DNA from: DT-110 sp030148525
GTDB taxonomy: Bacteria; Bacteroidota; Bacteroidia; Chitinophagales; Saprospiraceae
Direction of reading: 5' to 3'
NCBI GenBank assembly: GCA_965227445.1
Contig: OZ245751.1
Location: 1,116,001 to 1,180,000, forward strand
Length of the DNA: 64,000 bases
A program made the position numbers and the translations under genes. Shown here piece by piece: positions 17,701-26,130 of the stretch (within the stretch, counting starts at the first letter, position 1; each line of letters opens with the position of its first letter). The notes under the pieces are model-generated. The model saw only the letters and a list, made by a program, of their open reading frames with translations, was not told the DNA's origin and did no database searches.

Positions 17701-20700
17701 AAATGTATCTGTTGGTTCACGGAAATGATACTCATAGCGTGTTTCCGCATTACCACCTCGTGTACTCGCTTCTGTAAGTCTCAATAAATCATCATAAGAG
17801 TAAGAAGTTACCTGATCATCAATATCAGTAATGGTGCTAACCAACTGACTATTTGTGTGATAGGTATATGACTTGTCAAAATTTTCATAAGACCAGGTTA
17901 ATGGTAGACTTCGAGATTCATCCCAGGTGAGAAATTCTGTCTCCCAGCCTCTATTGGTTATCTCTTCTGGACGACCAATAGCCACGTTTACTTCATCAAT
18001 GGTTCGCTCCGTTTTCCAACCTGTTATATTTGGTGTTCCCGTTGAATCCCAGGTATATTCATAGTTTTGGAATTTACCAGGATACAGCAAAAAGCTATCC
18101 GCTGCAGTTGGGGACGGGGCTGTGGAAGGGTGTCCGGTTGTTCTATTAAAAAAGCGATACAAAGATCTGCTGCCTGACACCTGGGTGCCGGCGACTTCTC
18201 GAGTGGTTTGGATGGGTATGCTTACCATGTTTAGTGACACCATCGTATTGTACACTGTGGAATCCAGATCGTACGCATACTTCATCTTCTGAATAGAAGT
18301 GGTTCCATCGCTATTTGTTGTTTCAATTTCTGAGGGATTCAGATAGTCTGAATTACCGTAAGTATATTCCGTAACTACTTCAAGGCCATCGGTTTCGTTT
18401 ACCTCTTTTCCGATTAAGTAGGAACTGGTTTGGATTACATAATCCTCATCCAAAAAGGTCCCTTTCACTAAAGATGAGTCCCCGCCTATAATACATCTGA
18501 TTCCCGTGTCCATTACCTTATAGGCTAGCCCAGACATGTTCTCTGCTGAGTTTCCACCAGGGAAACGGCGTGATCTTTGCACCAGTTCGTCGTTTTCATT
18601 AAAGGTGTAGCTACCCCTTAATTCTCCGTCATCCACATCAAAAAGACTGGGAATGATTGGAAATGTAAGTGATGTTGTGTTACTACCAGGATTAAAATCA
18701 TAATCCTTTCTACCATTTCCATTAAAATACTCCTGGACCCTTTCGTAACTAATATGGTTTCCATTAAATCCGCCTAATGGGACATTACTATCGTCTTGAA
18801 CATGGATCATATATCCCGTACCGCTAGGAATACTGAAGGAACTCTCCACTTTGTACAGCGGAAGCGTATGAAGAAAACCACTTGACCTATCCTGGTTGGT
18901 AGAATCACGGTAGGCAAAAGTTCGAATGATGTCATTTCCACCAAGTGATCCGTACGGACTAACGCGGATTTTAGCGACCCTCAACCCACCAACGGGTCTA
19001 TTGGTTGACACACCAGAACCATAATCAGAAAATAATTCAAATGAACCCCGCCCATTATCTACATCAAGAGTAAAGCGATAACGGACTCCTGGTTCAAAAG
19101 TGCCTATTTCATCAAGATCATAGGATATAGTATCGTAACCGGTAAGCACATTGAAAGCTACCGGGCTTCCGACGGAGGAGGAATTATCCAGATCATAGGC
19201 AGAAATGGTTACGGAATGCGATGATTCATAAGAACAACTCAGACAATGATCCGGATCTGGAAAACCAGAATCACAAATGACATTGTCCGTTGCTTTCAAG
19301 TACAATATGAAATCAGCGTATTCGATCTCCAAACTGTCATAGAAAACGATTTCAGCTGTTTGACCAGAAGAAGAACAACAGCTTTCTTCAAATACCTCAC
19401 AGTTTTCCAGGTACAGTAATTTTTCAATGCCATTGAGCGTGGTGTAATGATCATGAGGTTCATAATAAAATCGCTCTATTCCACCTAATGGATGTTCGAT
19501 CGAATTCAAAACTCCATAATCCAAAAAGCTAGTGTCGGTATGCCGAATTGATTCACCGTATAGATAGTCGAGTCCACCATAGAGGGTTACCGTAGGAGGC
19601 GCATTTCCAAAGTGATTATTGTTCGTCGTCCTTCCATTGTAATACCCCCAATGATCCACAGCTTTGTCAATGCGGCCAGGCAAAAACTTGCTTCCATTGC
19701 CATTCGTCGGTCCTTCATAGGTAAATTTATAGGGAGGTATTTGCTCAGTGCCCGTTCCGTTTTCTTCTTGTTGAAGGCTATCTAATTTGAGCCTAAAGTT
19801 TTCTGCTTTTCCCCCTGGCGTGGTACTTTCAAAAAAGGAAGTATAAAGGGTCCATTTTTGACTTTTTGTACCATGATCAACTTCAATTTCCGAGAGAGGA
19901 TAAGCGGTATTCACTGAGCTGACAGACATGGTCGTATTAGCAGGTATTGAATCCAGGTCCTTTCTAAATTGGGTTCCCTTTACAAATGTCACGGTCGTAG
20001 TACCCGAGGAATTAGTAATGGTTTTCAGGCGTTTCCCTCCAATACTAATTCGGTTATAGTAGGTGTAACCTCCGTTATCAGAAAATCCAGAGCAGCTTTC
20101 CTCGTCGGCCTGGTTATTTGATCCGTTACAGTAGTAAAAAAGCTTTGTAAATGAACAGGATGACAAACTCTTGAAAGAATACAGCTCTTCCTCGTAAGTC
20201 AATGAAATAGTATCCTTGAGATCATACGAGATTATCTTATTCAAATACCAGGAACTATGATGTGGAAGGTGGTTTGATAGGGATGCCGGACTAAAATGAG
20301 TTCGTTCGATTGCTGTCAGGCCCGACTGTCCCGGAAGATTTCCGAAAATGTATCTGGTGCCATTTGGTGCAATCAAAGTGAAGCCCTTGAACTGATTGCT
20401 GCCATAGTTTACCTCAATTCTGATGTCTTGTTTAGGCATCAAAAACGGCTCCTGATTTTCATCAAAAACAAATTTACCTGTGAAGCCACCCACATTAAAG
20501 GAAAAAATGTCTGGCTCAGAATCCATTTCCCCATTTGCTACTTCTTCTATTTCTGTATCTGATTGATCTAGGGTAGCTCCTGAGTTGTAATACCCTACTC
20601 CTTGTTCATCTGGAAGACCGATAACTGTTCTGGTGATCATACCTCCCGCATTTAAGGACCAGCCCTGGCCGACCCAGCTTGCGGGTTGCCCTACCTTTAG

Positions 20701-20940
20701 TCCACCAGCATGGTAGCTTAAAGAAATGGGGAGCGATAAATTTCCTTCCTTAACGGTATAAATGGGAATTCCAATAGATGGTACACCGGTACTATAGTTT
20801 ACAGGAACATCAGCATATTGGCCCAATGAGGCGGCATTTGGTGCCGGCATAGCTACATCATCCAGAATACTGTTACTGGGCTGGGCAATTAAATAAATGG
20901 GCAATAGGAGGGCTATCAGTATTTGGAATACTTGTTTCAT
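14701..20940 (-). CDS. RHS/YD-repeat polymorphic toxin
   Basis: 2079 residues with an N-terminal signal peptide (MKQVFQILIALLLPIYLIAQ). A SpvB/TcdB-like N-terminal region precedes many YD repeats (YSYDDLLRLTEA, YTYDGRDNVVYK, YDYLDRLEEAY and others), forming the RHS shell. The conserved core end is YNGKERNDELGLELFDYGARMYDPAIARW, given here as the span around residues 1790-1815, followed by VDPLSE and NNPVLFIDPDG. After a hydrophobic Ala-rich segment the last ~90 residues form a charged tip: YHKKGKYHGKG, an Arg/Ser-rich helix, EAFKQE and NNYNKIRSPG. That spacing resembles GIY-YIG/URI-fold nuclease toxins (Tox-URI type), so a nuclease toxin is inferred. It is flanked by a pseudo-protease upstream and a probable immunity gene downstream. 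Confidence 0.88.
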   Translation of the reverse strand: MKQVFQILIALLLPIYLIAQPSNSILDDVAMPAPNAASLGQYADVPVNYSTGVPSIGIPIYTVKEGNLSLPISLSYHAGGLKVGQPASWVGQGWSLNAGGMITRTVIGLPDEQGVGYYNSGATLDQSDTEIEEVANGEMDSEPDIFSFNVGGFTGKFVFDENQEPFLMPKQDIRIEVNYGSNQFKGFTLIAPNGTRYIFGNLPGQSGLTAIERTHFSPASLSNHLPHHSSWYLNKIISYDLKDTISLTYEEELYSFKSLSSCSFTKLFYYCNGSNNQADEESCSGFSDNGGYTYYNRISIGGKRLKTITNSSGTTTVTFVKGTQFRKDLDSIPANTTMSVSSVNTAYPLSEIEVDHGTKSQKWTLYTSFFESTTPGGKAENFRLKLDSLQQEENGTGTEQIPPYKFTYEGPTNGNGSKFLPGRIDKAVDHWGYYNGRTTNNNHFGNAPPTVTLYGGLDYLYGESIRHTDTSFLDYGVLNSIEHPLGGIERFYYEPHDHYTTLNGIEKLLYLENCEVFEESCCSSSGQTAEIVFYDSLEIEYADFILYLKATDNVICDSGFPDPDHCLSCSYESSHSVTISAYDLDNSSSVGSPVAFNVLTGYDTISYDLDEIGTFEPGVRYRFTLDVDNGRGSFELFSDYGSGVSTNRPVGGLRVAKIRVSPYGSLGGNDIIRTFAYRDSTNQDRSSGFLHTLPLYKVESSFSIPSGTGYMIHVQDDSNVPLGGFNGNHISYERVQEYFNGNGRKDYDFNPGSNTTSLTFPIIPSLFDVDDGELRGSYTFNENDELVQRSRRFPGGNSAENMSGLAYKVMDTGIRCIIGGDSSLVKGTFLDEDYVIQTSSYLIGKEVNETDGLEVVTEYTYGNSDYLNPSEIETTNSDGTTSIQKMKYAYDLDSTVYNTMVSLNMVSIPIQTTREVAGTQVSGSRSLYRFFNRTTGHPSTAPSPTAADSFLLYPGKFQNYEYTWDSTGTPNITGWKTERTIDEVNVAIGRPEEITNRGWETEFLTWDESRSLPLTWSYENFDKSYTYHTNSQLVSTITDIDDQVTSYSYDDLLRLTEASTRGGNAETRYEYHFREPTDTFNYVKTIGDFTSVTGSDFTGETTFQYVDGLGRPIQSVIQQHSPGQKDVVTVTEYDQHSRPIKTYEPFASANSNGAYVSSIPGGTEFTETTYESSPLSRKKSVTPPDWYATNFGYGTNTSQCTIASVVYPAYTLRIDTIQDPNGNYNITYSDKWGRKLRMRKMNSAGSSTNDTEYLYDDKNRLDTIVPPGATTSSDGLTYRYTYDGRDNVVYKWIPDQGRHDFLYNERALMAATRDPNMRSDGKWIHTHFDDYGRNIATGFVNQSGILTVSSNQTFSDSLSRTWYDGAGIPGSGNIYNGKVSRGRERILGTNDWIDTRTYYDSYGRVDKTRGNHHLRLTDFSAEITEYTYDFADNVLKEDRDHKYPGGTILPIINEMTYDHAGRQEDHTISIDGQTEHLSTQTYTVKDELKEKDLGIGISTVLQSMDYEYLENGFLSSMNPGTSSDGDWFSFSLYYDDQPSGISPTIQDMFNGNIATMVWRHGTGNYEAYGYSYDYLDRLEEAYLHRKSPSSSSFSTNTPNRLTTIEYEDGRGNIKNIERYNDGYTRIDDITYTYSSGTNKISSLTDSGNSVGFDEGSGGSYDYDKNGNLTDDPYKDLLIAYNHLNLPDTIKPGSGSDSLVFLYTAGGSKLRKKLIETGGNTIQDYIGGIEYTNSSIDAIYHAEGRAVKDGSTWDHEYVITDHLGNTRVRFHDDNGNGTISSGELLSTHDYYPFGMEWNAGSYQYTYNGKERNDELGLELFDYGARMYDPAIARWNAVDPLSEVMKPWSTYNYSFNNPVLFIDPDGTMPDPPKWLLKAGAYIAGAANSIASNFVGNAPGTRRDPNEFGPYSEYAAAGQSAGDVVSVAAGAAETALAIATIGAEGVAAVPTFGATALAIAPTAVVATHGTVFAASGANNLLDDFGIVRAKDDTGSYTNYHKKGKYHGKGGKSRANKSARDKEKKYDDPLIEQDWTPAKNDREAFKQESKRIENDGGVENPNNYNKIRSPGDKYRKQDKKNNK

Positions 20941-20963
20941 GACTTAGACTATTTGGAAGTAGG

Positions 20964-22253
20964 TTATTGGAGGATGTTTACCTTTTTGGAAAAAGACTTT
21001 TCGCCGACGCGAAGTTGAACTACATAGATACCCGCGGGCCATCGGCTACAGTCAATTGTTCGAGAAAGAACATTACCTGCTCTTCCCGACAACTGCATAA
21101 CTGTTTCACCCTGAGTACTTAGGACCAGGAACTGGTAATCTCCTTCGAAATCCTGTAATCCCAAATTGATCCGTAACCGATCATCTGCGGGGTTAGGGAA
21201 GACTCGAAGAATATCATCGCCTTTTTCTTCGGGAGAGGAAACCAGTAGCTCAGGCAAATCATCACAAAAGGTCTTGGTTCGGTCTAAACCGGCTCGCGGG
21301 CCTTCATCCTGGATGATTGCGTTAATGCGTGCTTTTTGACCTAGGGTGAACATATAGGTGAGAGCATCGTCTGTATTATCCATAAAATTCATAGTCATTT
21401 CAACTACCATTCTGTCCCTATAGCATGTTGAAACCTGACGATACCGATCATCTCCAAAGTTGGGGTCATTATGGATTGGAGTGTCCGCTACTCCATCGTC
21501 TGCACAACGATCGTAAAAGTTCCATAACTCATGAAGCCCTAAATAGCTACCTACTAAATGGGTTAGCGTTTTACCCAGGTTATATGGGTAATCATCTTCC
21601 TTAAGGCCGAAAAAATCATAATCAATGACAATCCCATCACTGGCACTTGGTCCGCCAGGCATCTGGGCAAAGCCTGCCCGGTTGCGCTTTAAATCCACTA
21701 CCCAAATGTTTAAATGAGTTACTGGATCCCAGGGATCAGCTCCACCGGTTCGTTCCGCCTTCATGTTGTTACCAATGCTCCAGGCTGAGGTATCTGACTG
21801 GTAATAGTAGATGGCATCTTCTTTTTTGGTACCGTCGGGCGCTTCCTTTGGGAAGCAGAAAGAAATCTCCATTTTGGAGGCACGATCAAAAAATCCTTCC
21901 AGGGTATCCGCTTTGTGCCTAATCGTTTTTTCCCGGGAGAAGTCTTGGTTCAAAATGGCTAATTGCTCTAATATGTCTTGTCTAGAAAGCTCGGGAGACT
22001 CTGGTCCTTGAAGTATGTGGAAGACCACACCGATGGAGAACTTCTTAGTCTGTATGTTATTCTGCTTCCGGGAAATGTACTCCTCAAGCTGCATAGCTTG
22101 CATTTTCAGCTCGGGATTGTCGTCGTACAGTTTCTTCTGGTAAGACTGGGTTTCATACCATCGATACGCCCTGGACTGGGCAAAAGTAGAAACCGCGAAT
22201 AGGAGAACAATTCCTCCTAATAAAAGGGTACGGATGCGTACTGGGTGTTTCAT
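20964..22253 (-). CDS. M43-family metalloprotease homolog with ruined active site
   Basis: 429 residues from the ATG at 22253, which starts a clean signal peptide (MKHPVRIRTLLLGGIVLLF); the frame extends to 22295. Overall sequence follows cytophagalysin/pappalysin-type M43 proteins, including the Met-turn region (MNFMDNTDDALTYMFTLGQ). The zinc motif, expected HExxHxxGxxH, reads HLVGSYLGLHE: the general-base Glu is Leu, the second His is Ser and the third His is Glu. It should not be a protease. The C-terminus (PNPADDRLRINL to KVNILQ) is a T9SS type A sorting domain, so it is exported. It is the first gene of an operon with the RHS toxin, 23 bp apart, suggesting a binding or delivery role. Confidence 0.85.
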   Translation of the reverse strand: MKHPVRIRTLLLGGIVLLFAVSTFAQSRAYRWYETQSYQKKLYDDNPELKMQAMQLEEYISRKQNNIQTKKFSIGVVFHILQGPESPELSRQDILEQLAILNQDFSREKTIRHKADTLEGFFDRASKMEISFCFPKEAPDGTKKEDAIYYYQSDTSAWSIGNNMKAERTGGADPWDPVTHLNIWVVDLKRNRAGFAQMPGGPSASDGIVIDYDFFGLKEDDYPYNLGKTLTHLVGSYLGLHELWNFYDRCADDGVADTPIHNDPNFGDDRYRQVSTCYRDRMVVEMTMNFMDNTDDALTYMFTLGQKARINAIIQDEGPRAGLDRTKTFCDDLPELLVSSPEEKGDDILRVFPNPADDRLRINLGLQDFEGDYQFLVLSTQGETVMQLSGRAGNVLSRTIDCSRWPAGIYVVQLRVGEKSFSKKVNILQ

Positions 22254-22581
22254 AGGTTCGGTTGCTTTAAACAGGAAATATTCTTTATTGGGCATAGCAC
22301 TCCCATGCTATGCTATTAACTTTTGAAATAGGCATAGAGATAACATAGAGAAGACTTACTCACACTTTCAAAGCGAGCATCCTACTCCATTCTTTGTACA
22401 ATGAAATACAGATTCACCTTATCCTGAAATGGATAAACCTTTTAATTAGTCGTCATTGAAGGGTCGCAGCCAGCCAGGGCTACTTACATGTTTGGTGATG
22501 TGATTAAGCGATTACCCAAGGAGTGGGCAATTCGTAGATATGCGTGCTGGGATAAGTTTTCCGTTCGATTATATGGTATTG

Positions 22582-22622
22582 AAAAATTCACTTAAAGTCA
22601 AGGTGTGACTTTAAGAATTTTT
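22582..22622. terminator. Strong hairpin with A/T flanks, terminator-like
   Basis: CTTAAAGTC at 22591-22599 pairs with GACTTTAAG at 22607-22615, extended by AAAAATT and AATTTTT on either side (2-base bulge). It could terminate transcription in either direction in the gap between the M43-like gene and the IS21 remnant. Confidence 0.5.
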
Positions 22623-22753
22623 GAAAATAACCCTTAAGGGTTAGGAGGAGCAACCCATTGTGGGCGAACAGGAGTCAAAAGATAAGAACTGGATCAATTG
22701 CATATTCCGGAGTGTTTGACCCCCTGTGGATAACTCACGGTGCGAAGCGGTGA

Positions 22754-23277
22754 TTAAGATCTAGTTTCCAGCTTTTTTCTCCTACTTTTTCCGGTCAGTT
22801 CGATGCGGTATTCCCCGAGGATGATTCAGTCCAGGAAAATGAGCGGTGCCTTTTTCATTCAATTAAGCCAATTGATGAGTGTTCCATCAGCCTGGGCAAT
22901 GGCGATCTGCTCGGTCAGGCGGTTGAGGTTAAAGTACAGGGTACGGTAGCCCAGCACACACGCCTGGTGGCCCAGGGCACAAGCCAAGAAGGACTTACCA
23001 CAACCGGTGGCTCCGGTTATCAGGATGTTTTCACCGCGCTCGATATAGGCCGCATCTGCAAACTGGGCCAACTGCTCTTTGGTCAGGTTTCGCTGTGGGG
23101 AACACTTGATGTCGGGTAGCGTGGCCGCGTAACGCAGTTTGCTGAGGCGCAGGAACATTTCCATTCTGCGGTGCTGGCGGTGTTGACGTTCGGCGTCGAT
23201 TAACGTAGCAATCAGCTCATGGGCCTGTGGCTGCTGATTTACGGCTAAGCCTGGTAAAGTCTGAAATTTGATATCAA
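22754..23277 (-). pseudogene. istB: IS21-family IstB ATPase remnant
   Basis: The minus strand encodes recognisable IstB pieces. From about 23277 it reads the N-terminal helices (LIDAERQHRQHRRMEMFLRL), then the Walker A ITGATGCGKSFLACALGHQA, until a stop at 22859. Then MKKAPLIFLD, a stop, and EYRIELTGKSRRKK, the typical IstB C-terminus, ending at 22754. The N-terminal start, the Walker B follow-on and most of the C-terminal half are missing. IstB is the helper ATPase of IS21 transposases; no IstA is present. It is a dead remnant inside the repeat-bounded segment. Confidence 0.85.
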
Positions 23278-23394
23278 TCTATCCCAAATTGATCAGTCTT
23301 TTTGGTAATGGCTGGAACCCACTTCCGCAAATAAAATATCGGAAACCGGAGATAGCGGTTGAAGTCGATTAGGGTCCCAACTTTGAAAACCTTT

Positions 23395-23855
23395 CAAAAC
23401 ACCAATTAACGCGTTAAAACGTGTTGCCACCAAAGACCAAAAAATCGCCAACCCTCCCCAGGTCCAAGCCCGAATGGTGGAGATTACAGCGGATGGATTG
23501 ATAAGTAATTGAAAATAAGGTGATTGAAAAGGGTAGGGCAGAAGTGATGTGTCCCATTTTCAATGAAAGTAAAATCCCGGAATTTAAAATAATTTGAAAA
23601 TGGACCGGGCTGGAACCCCTGTGAAATGGGGTGTTCGAATAACAATGAATAGTACAGAGATTTAACAGGATGAGCTACCGCTGATCCTGTGGTGCTCCGA
23701 GGTCAACATCCCAAAGCCTGCTCGCTGGCGCTCGTTCAGGCTTTTTCCGCCAGCGAAGAAGCTCAAGCGGAGCTTGGCTACTTCGCTAACGAAAAAAGCC
23801 TGAGGCCATTCGGCCTCAGGCTTTGTGATGCTCTAGTGATCCCAGCAGGATTCGA
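23395..23855. repeat. Right copy of ~460 bp direct repeat, joined to intact tRNA-Arg
   Basis: Counterpart of 13311-13772. Here the 19-base tRNA portion (23837-23855) continues into the complete, intron-containing tRNA gene. In the direction of tRNA transcription, both copies run from the tRNA 3' end through the terminator and ~430 bases of flank, so the 10 kb between them lies between direct repeats. Confidence 0.85.
23795..23824 (-). terminator. Intrinsic terminator of the tRNA-Arg gene
   Basis: A 13-bp GC-rich perfect stem (AAAGCCTGAGGCC and its complement) with a 4-base loop, followed on the minus strand by six T residues, 12 bases after the tRNA 3' end. Confidence 0.85.
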
Positions 23856-24175
23856 ACCTGCGGCCTGCTGATTAGCTTACCAACTACAGTTTTCACTGCT
23901 GCCTGTTCGGCATTTGTGGTCTGGACTATCTCTTCACCATTTCAGGTGTGCTACGTATAGTCTCTACGGATCTCTCGGGCGTACCGCTTCGCATTCCGCC
24001 CTCATCGATTTCCTCGGGATTGCCATGCCAGCCTCCGACTGGTGCAGGTTTCCCCGATATAGTAGCATCCACTCGTACGGTTTCGTTTCCCGTACGAGGC
24101 TCCTATGGATAGGCCGATATCGTTTTATCGGCCAAGCTTAAAGTCAGCTGCTCTATCCAGCTGAGCTATGGGACC
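23837..24175 (-). tRNA. tRNA-Arg(UCU) interrupted by a group I intron
   Basis: The 5' exon is 24141-24175 (35 nt: acceptor GGTCCCA, D arm, anticodon stem GCTGA, then CTT) and the 3' exon is 23837-23875 (39 nt: CTAA, TCAGC, variable loop, T arm with GCAGG-TTCGAAT-CCTGC, acceptor TGGGATC, discriminator A). Joined, the anticodon loop is C-U-U-C-U-A-A, giving anticodon UCU, and all four stems pair. The CCA end is not encoded. The break falls between anticodon positions 34 and 35, the site also used by the cyanobacterial tRNA-Leu(UAA) intron. The last 19 nt are duplicated at 13754-13772. Confidence 0.92.
23876..24140 (-). ncRNA. Group I self-splicing intron (IC3-like), 265 nt
   Basis: It is bounded 5' by the exon uridine and 3' by a terminal G, as group I splicing requires. 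The P7 pairing is GACTAT (23957-23962) with ATAGTC (23934-23939), the latter in the classical S-element context AAGAGATAGTCC. Core strings GTGGATGCT, GGGGAAACCTGC and GGCAATCCCGAG closely follow the cyanobacterial tRNA-Leu group IC3 intron core. Peripheral hairpins GGCCGATA/TATCGGCC and CTCGTACGG/CCGTACGAG are seen near the 5' end. No homing endonuclease frame is present. The intron would self-splice to restore the tRNA; splicing itself is inferred. Confidence 0.9.
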
Positions 24176-24256
24176 GTTTTTCAACCCTGCAAAAATAGTA
24201 CTTTTCCACAGTGTGGGCAACCACAATCACAAAAAGGCCATAATTGACAAAAAGAA

Positions 24257-24286
24257 AAGCCGCTTATCCCAATGGCATAGGCGGCT
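24257..24286. terminator. Hairpin, possible terminator
   Basis: AAGCCGCTTAT at 24257-24267 pairs with ATAGGCGGCTT at 24276-24286 (one wobble/mismatch). It lies between the tRNA 5' end and the next plus-strand gene. The rest of 24176-24542 shows nothing recognisable. Confidence 0.5.
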
Positions 24287-24542
24287 TCCTGCTATTCAAT
24301 TCTCCCTTGTCATGCTTGCATAAAAGCGGGCTTTAGGTGCCCTTTTGCTTTTGATAAACTGGGGTATAGTTCTTTAAACCGTTGAAATATACTTGATTTT
24401 AAAGGTTTTCTGTAAAAAAATACCGCTAAATTGATCATAGATCGATATAAGCAATTAATGATTTAGTTGTATTTACCACTAAACAATCTTACACTAGCAT
24501 AAGTTTCTATCATACTAGTTTTTAATACCTATTCCACCTAAG

Positions 24543-25811
24543 ATGCCAACCCCGTTACGCACTATTCTTTGCCTGTGGCTGTCTACCCTGTTCATGGTAG
24601 GTAATGCCCAACAGTATTTCCTGTACGACCAGAAGCCCTTTCTGGTGGATCGCGAAGTTGTCCCCATCCTGAAATCATTGGATACCCTGATCCGGGAACT
24701 TGATAAAGATCCCAACCTGGATCCTTTGCAGCTGTTTAAAATTGACCAATCTATCTACGCAGTAGCCGACGGACATAGTTATTTCTGGAAATGGGAGCGC
24801 GATTCCTTCCGGAACTTATATCAGGGGTATTTTCATGGCTTTAATTTCGGTGGATACAAGTTTCTCTATAATGGAGAGGTCCACAGCTACGGGGGCTATG
24901 GCTACTGGCAATTCATGCCCTTCCTTACCTATTTCGACTGGGAAACCCGAGGTTGGGAAATCCGTCCCTTCGCCAATGAGTTTCCAAAGCTCCGGGGAGC
25001 AACGCAGCGTTGGGCCTTCCGCGATGATTCCGTACTGTACGTGGCTTTCACCGAAGAAATGCCCTACCTGGCTGATCGTGAAATTATTCCCATCGAATCC
25101 GATAATTTTCACCGGCTCGACCTGGAAACAAATTCCTGGGAACAATTGGGCACGATCAACACGAGCCTCATAAAAAAAGGAATGGCCCGAAAGATCGAAA
25201 CCGAAAACTACTACGGATTCTTTAACAACTCCGGGAACTGCTCCATTCTCAAAAAAGATAGCTTGCTGCTGAAAGCAGGTATTCCACTGGCTTTCACTCC
25301 CCTGTCCCGATCGTCCATTGAGGAATATGATACCTATTCCCTGCACATCAAAGGGGATTCCATAGGAGTCTTTACCGAAGATTTGTACTACCTCGGCACC
25401 GTCGACCTGGATGAGGTATATCGGTCTTCCGGATTGCCGACCGAACTGATTTACGATCCGATATTCAACTCCTACCCAAAAACCTGGTTTTGGGTACTGG
25501 TACCCGCTCTTCTCCTGATTGGCTATGGTTGGTATCGATACCGATCTGTCAATAAAGTCCTCCATACCGCCCCCGACTTTCCCTACCCAGCCTTGTTGGA
25601 CCATACAGGCCGTACTATCGACACGCAAACGCTGGATGATTGCCTCAGCATCCACCCCAAGCAGTCGGAGAGTTCCAAACGGAACCGCCGTTCTCAGATC
25701 CTCCAGGAAATCGAACAACATTATGGCGATATCATTCGTATCGAACGGCTGCGGAGTAAGGAGGATAAAAGGGTGTTTGAATACTTTATCAGATCGGATG
25801 GCAATGCCTGA
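24543..25811 (+). CDS. Exported single-pass membrane protein of unknown function
   Basis: 422 residues, family not recognised. A signal peptide (MPTPLRTILCLWLSTLFMVGNAQ) leads into an aromatic-rich ectodomain of about 290 residues with recurring W/Y/F strands that could be a beta-propeller or Kelch-like fold (for example FWKWERDSF and RLDLETNSWEQLG). A transmembrane helix (WFWVLVPALLLIGYGWY, about 317-333) is followed by a ~85-residue cytoplasmic tail ending in a basic/acidic helical part. The topology suggests an envelope sensor or anchored binding protein, but no signalling domain is visible. Its stop is 36 bp from the MITE. Confidence 0.8.
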   Translation: MPTPLRTILCLWLSTLFMVGNAQQYFLYDQKPFLVDREVVPILKSLDTLIRELDKDPNLDPLQLFKIDQSIYAVADGHSYFWKWERDSFRNLYQGYFHGFNFGGYKFLYNGEVHSYGGYGYWQFMPFLTYFDWETRGWEIRPFANEFPKLRGATQRWAFRDDSVLYVAFTEEMPYLADREIIPIESDNFHRLDLETNSWEQLGTINTSLIKKGMARKIETENYYGFFNNSGNCSILKKDSLLLKAGIPLAFTPLSRSSIEEYDTYSLHIKGDSIGVFTEDLYYLGTVDLDEVYRSSGLPTELIYDPIFNSYPKTWFWVLVPALLLIGYGWYRYRSVNKVLHTAPDFPYPALLDHTGRTIDTQTLDDCLSIHPKQSESSKRNRRSQILQEIEQHYGDIIRIERLRSKEDKRVFEYFIRSDGNA

Positions 25812-25847
25812 CGAACACCTATTCCGGCGAAAAAAGTGCTGATCTAA

Positions 25848-26130
25848 GAGCGTGTTTGGGATTTATCCTTTGGACTGCAAATGTCTATTATACCGACAAC
25901 GAAGTGGTTTTGCTTCGCAGTACTTCGTGCTGGGAATCCAAACCACTTCGAGTCGAGTATATACTCGCGTGAAAAGGTTGGGCAAAGCCCAATCCTTTTC
26001 GGAAGCGGTATATTTGAACCTCACTGCAGCCTTTTTTCGCCCCGTAGCCATGCTACGAAGCTCAAAAAAGGCTTTGTGAGAACCAAATTCTAGACATTTT
26101 CGCCATCAAAAACAAATCCCAAACACGCTC
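25848..26130. mobile_element. IS5-like MITE (283 bp) with 17-bp terminal inverted repeats
   Basis: The ends are perfect inverted repeats, GAGCGTGTTTGGGATTT on the left and its complement on the right, each directly flanked by TAA as a 3-bp target duplication. There is no transposase inside. TIR sequence and a 3-bp TNA target match IS5-superfamily (IS1031-like) elements, which would have to mobilise it in trans. It is inserted in the PorP/SprF gene. Its right 62 bp recur at 46979-47040. Confidence 0.85.

Noticed and set aside
22296..22560. Possible riboswitch or leader upstream of the M43-like gene
   Set aside because: No conserved aptamer core or consistent pairing was found by eye.
23914..24141. 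75-codon frame on the plus strand across the tRNA intron
   Set aside because: It is antisense to the intron; no homing endonuclease motif (LAGLIDADG, GIY-YIG, HNH).
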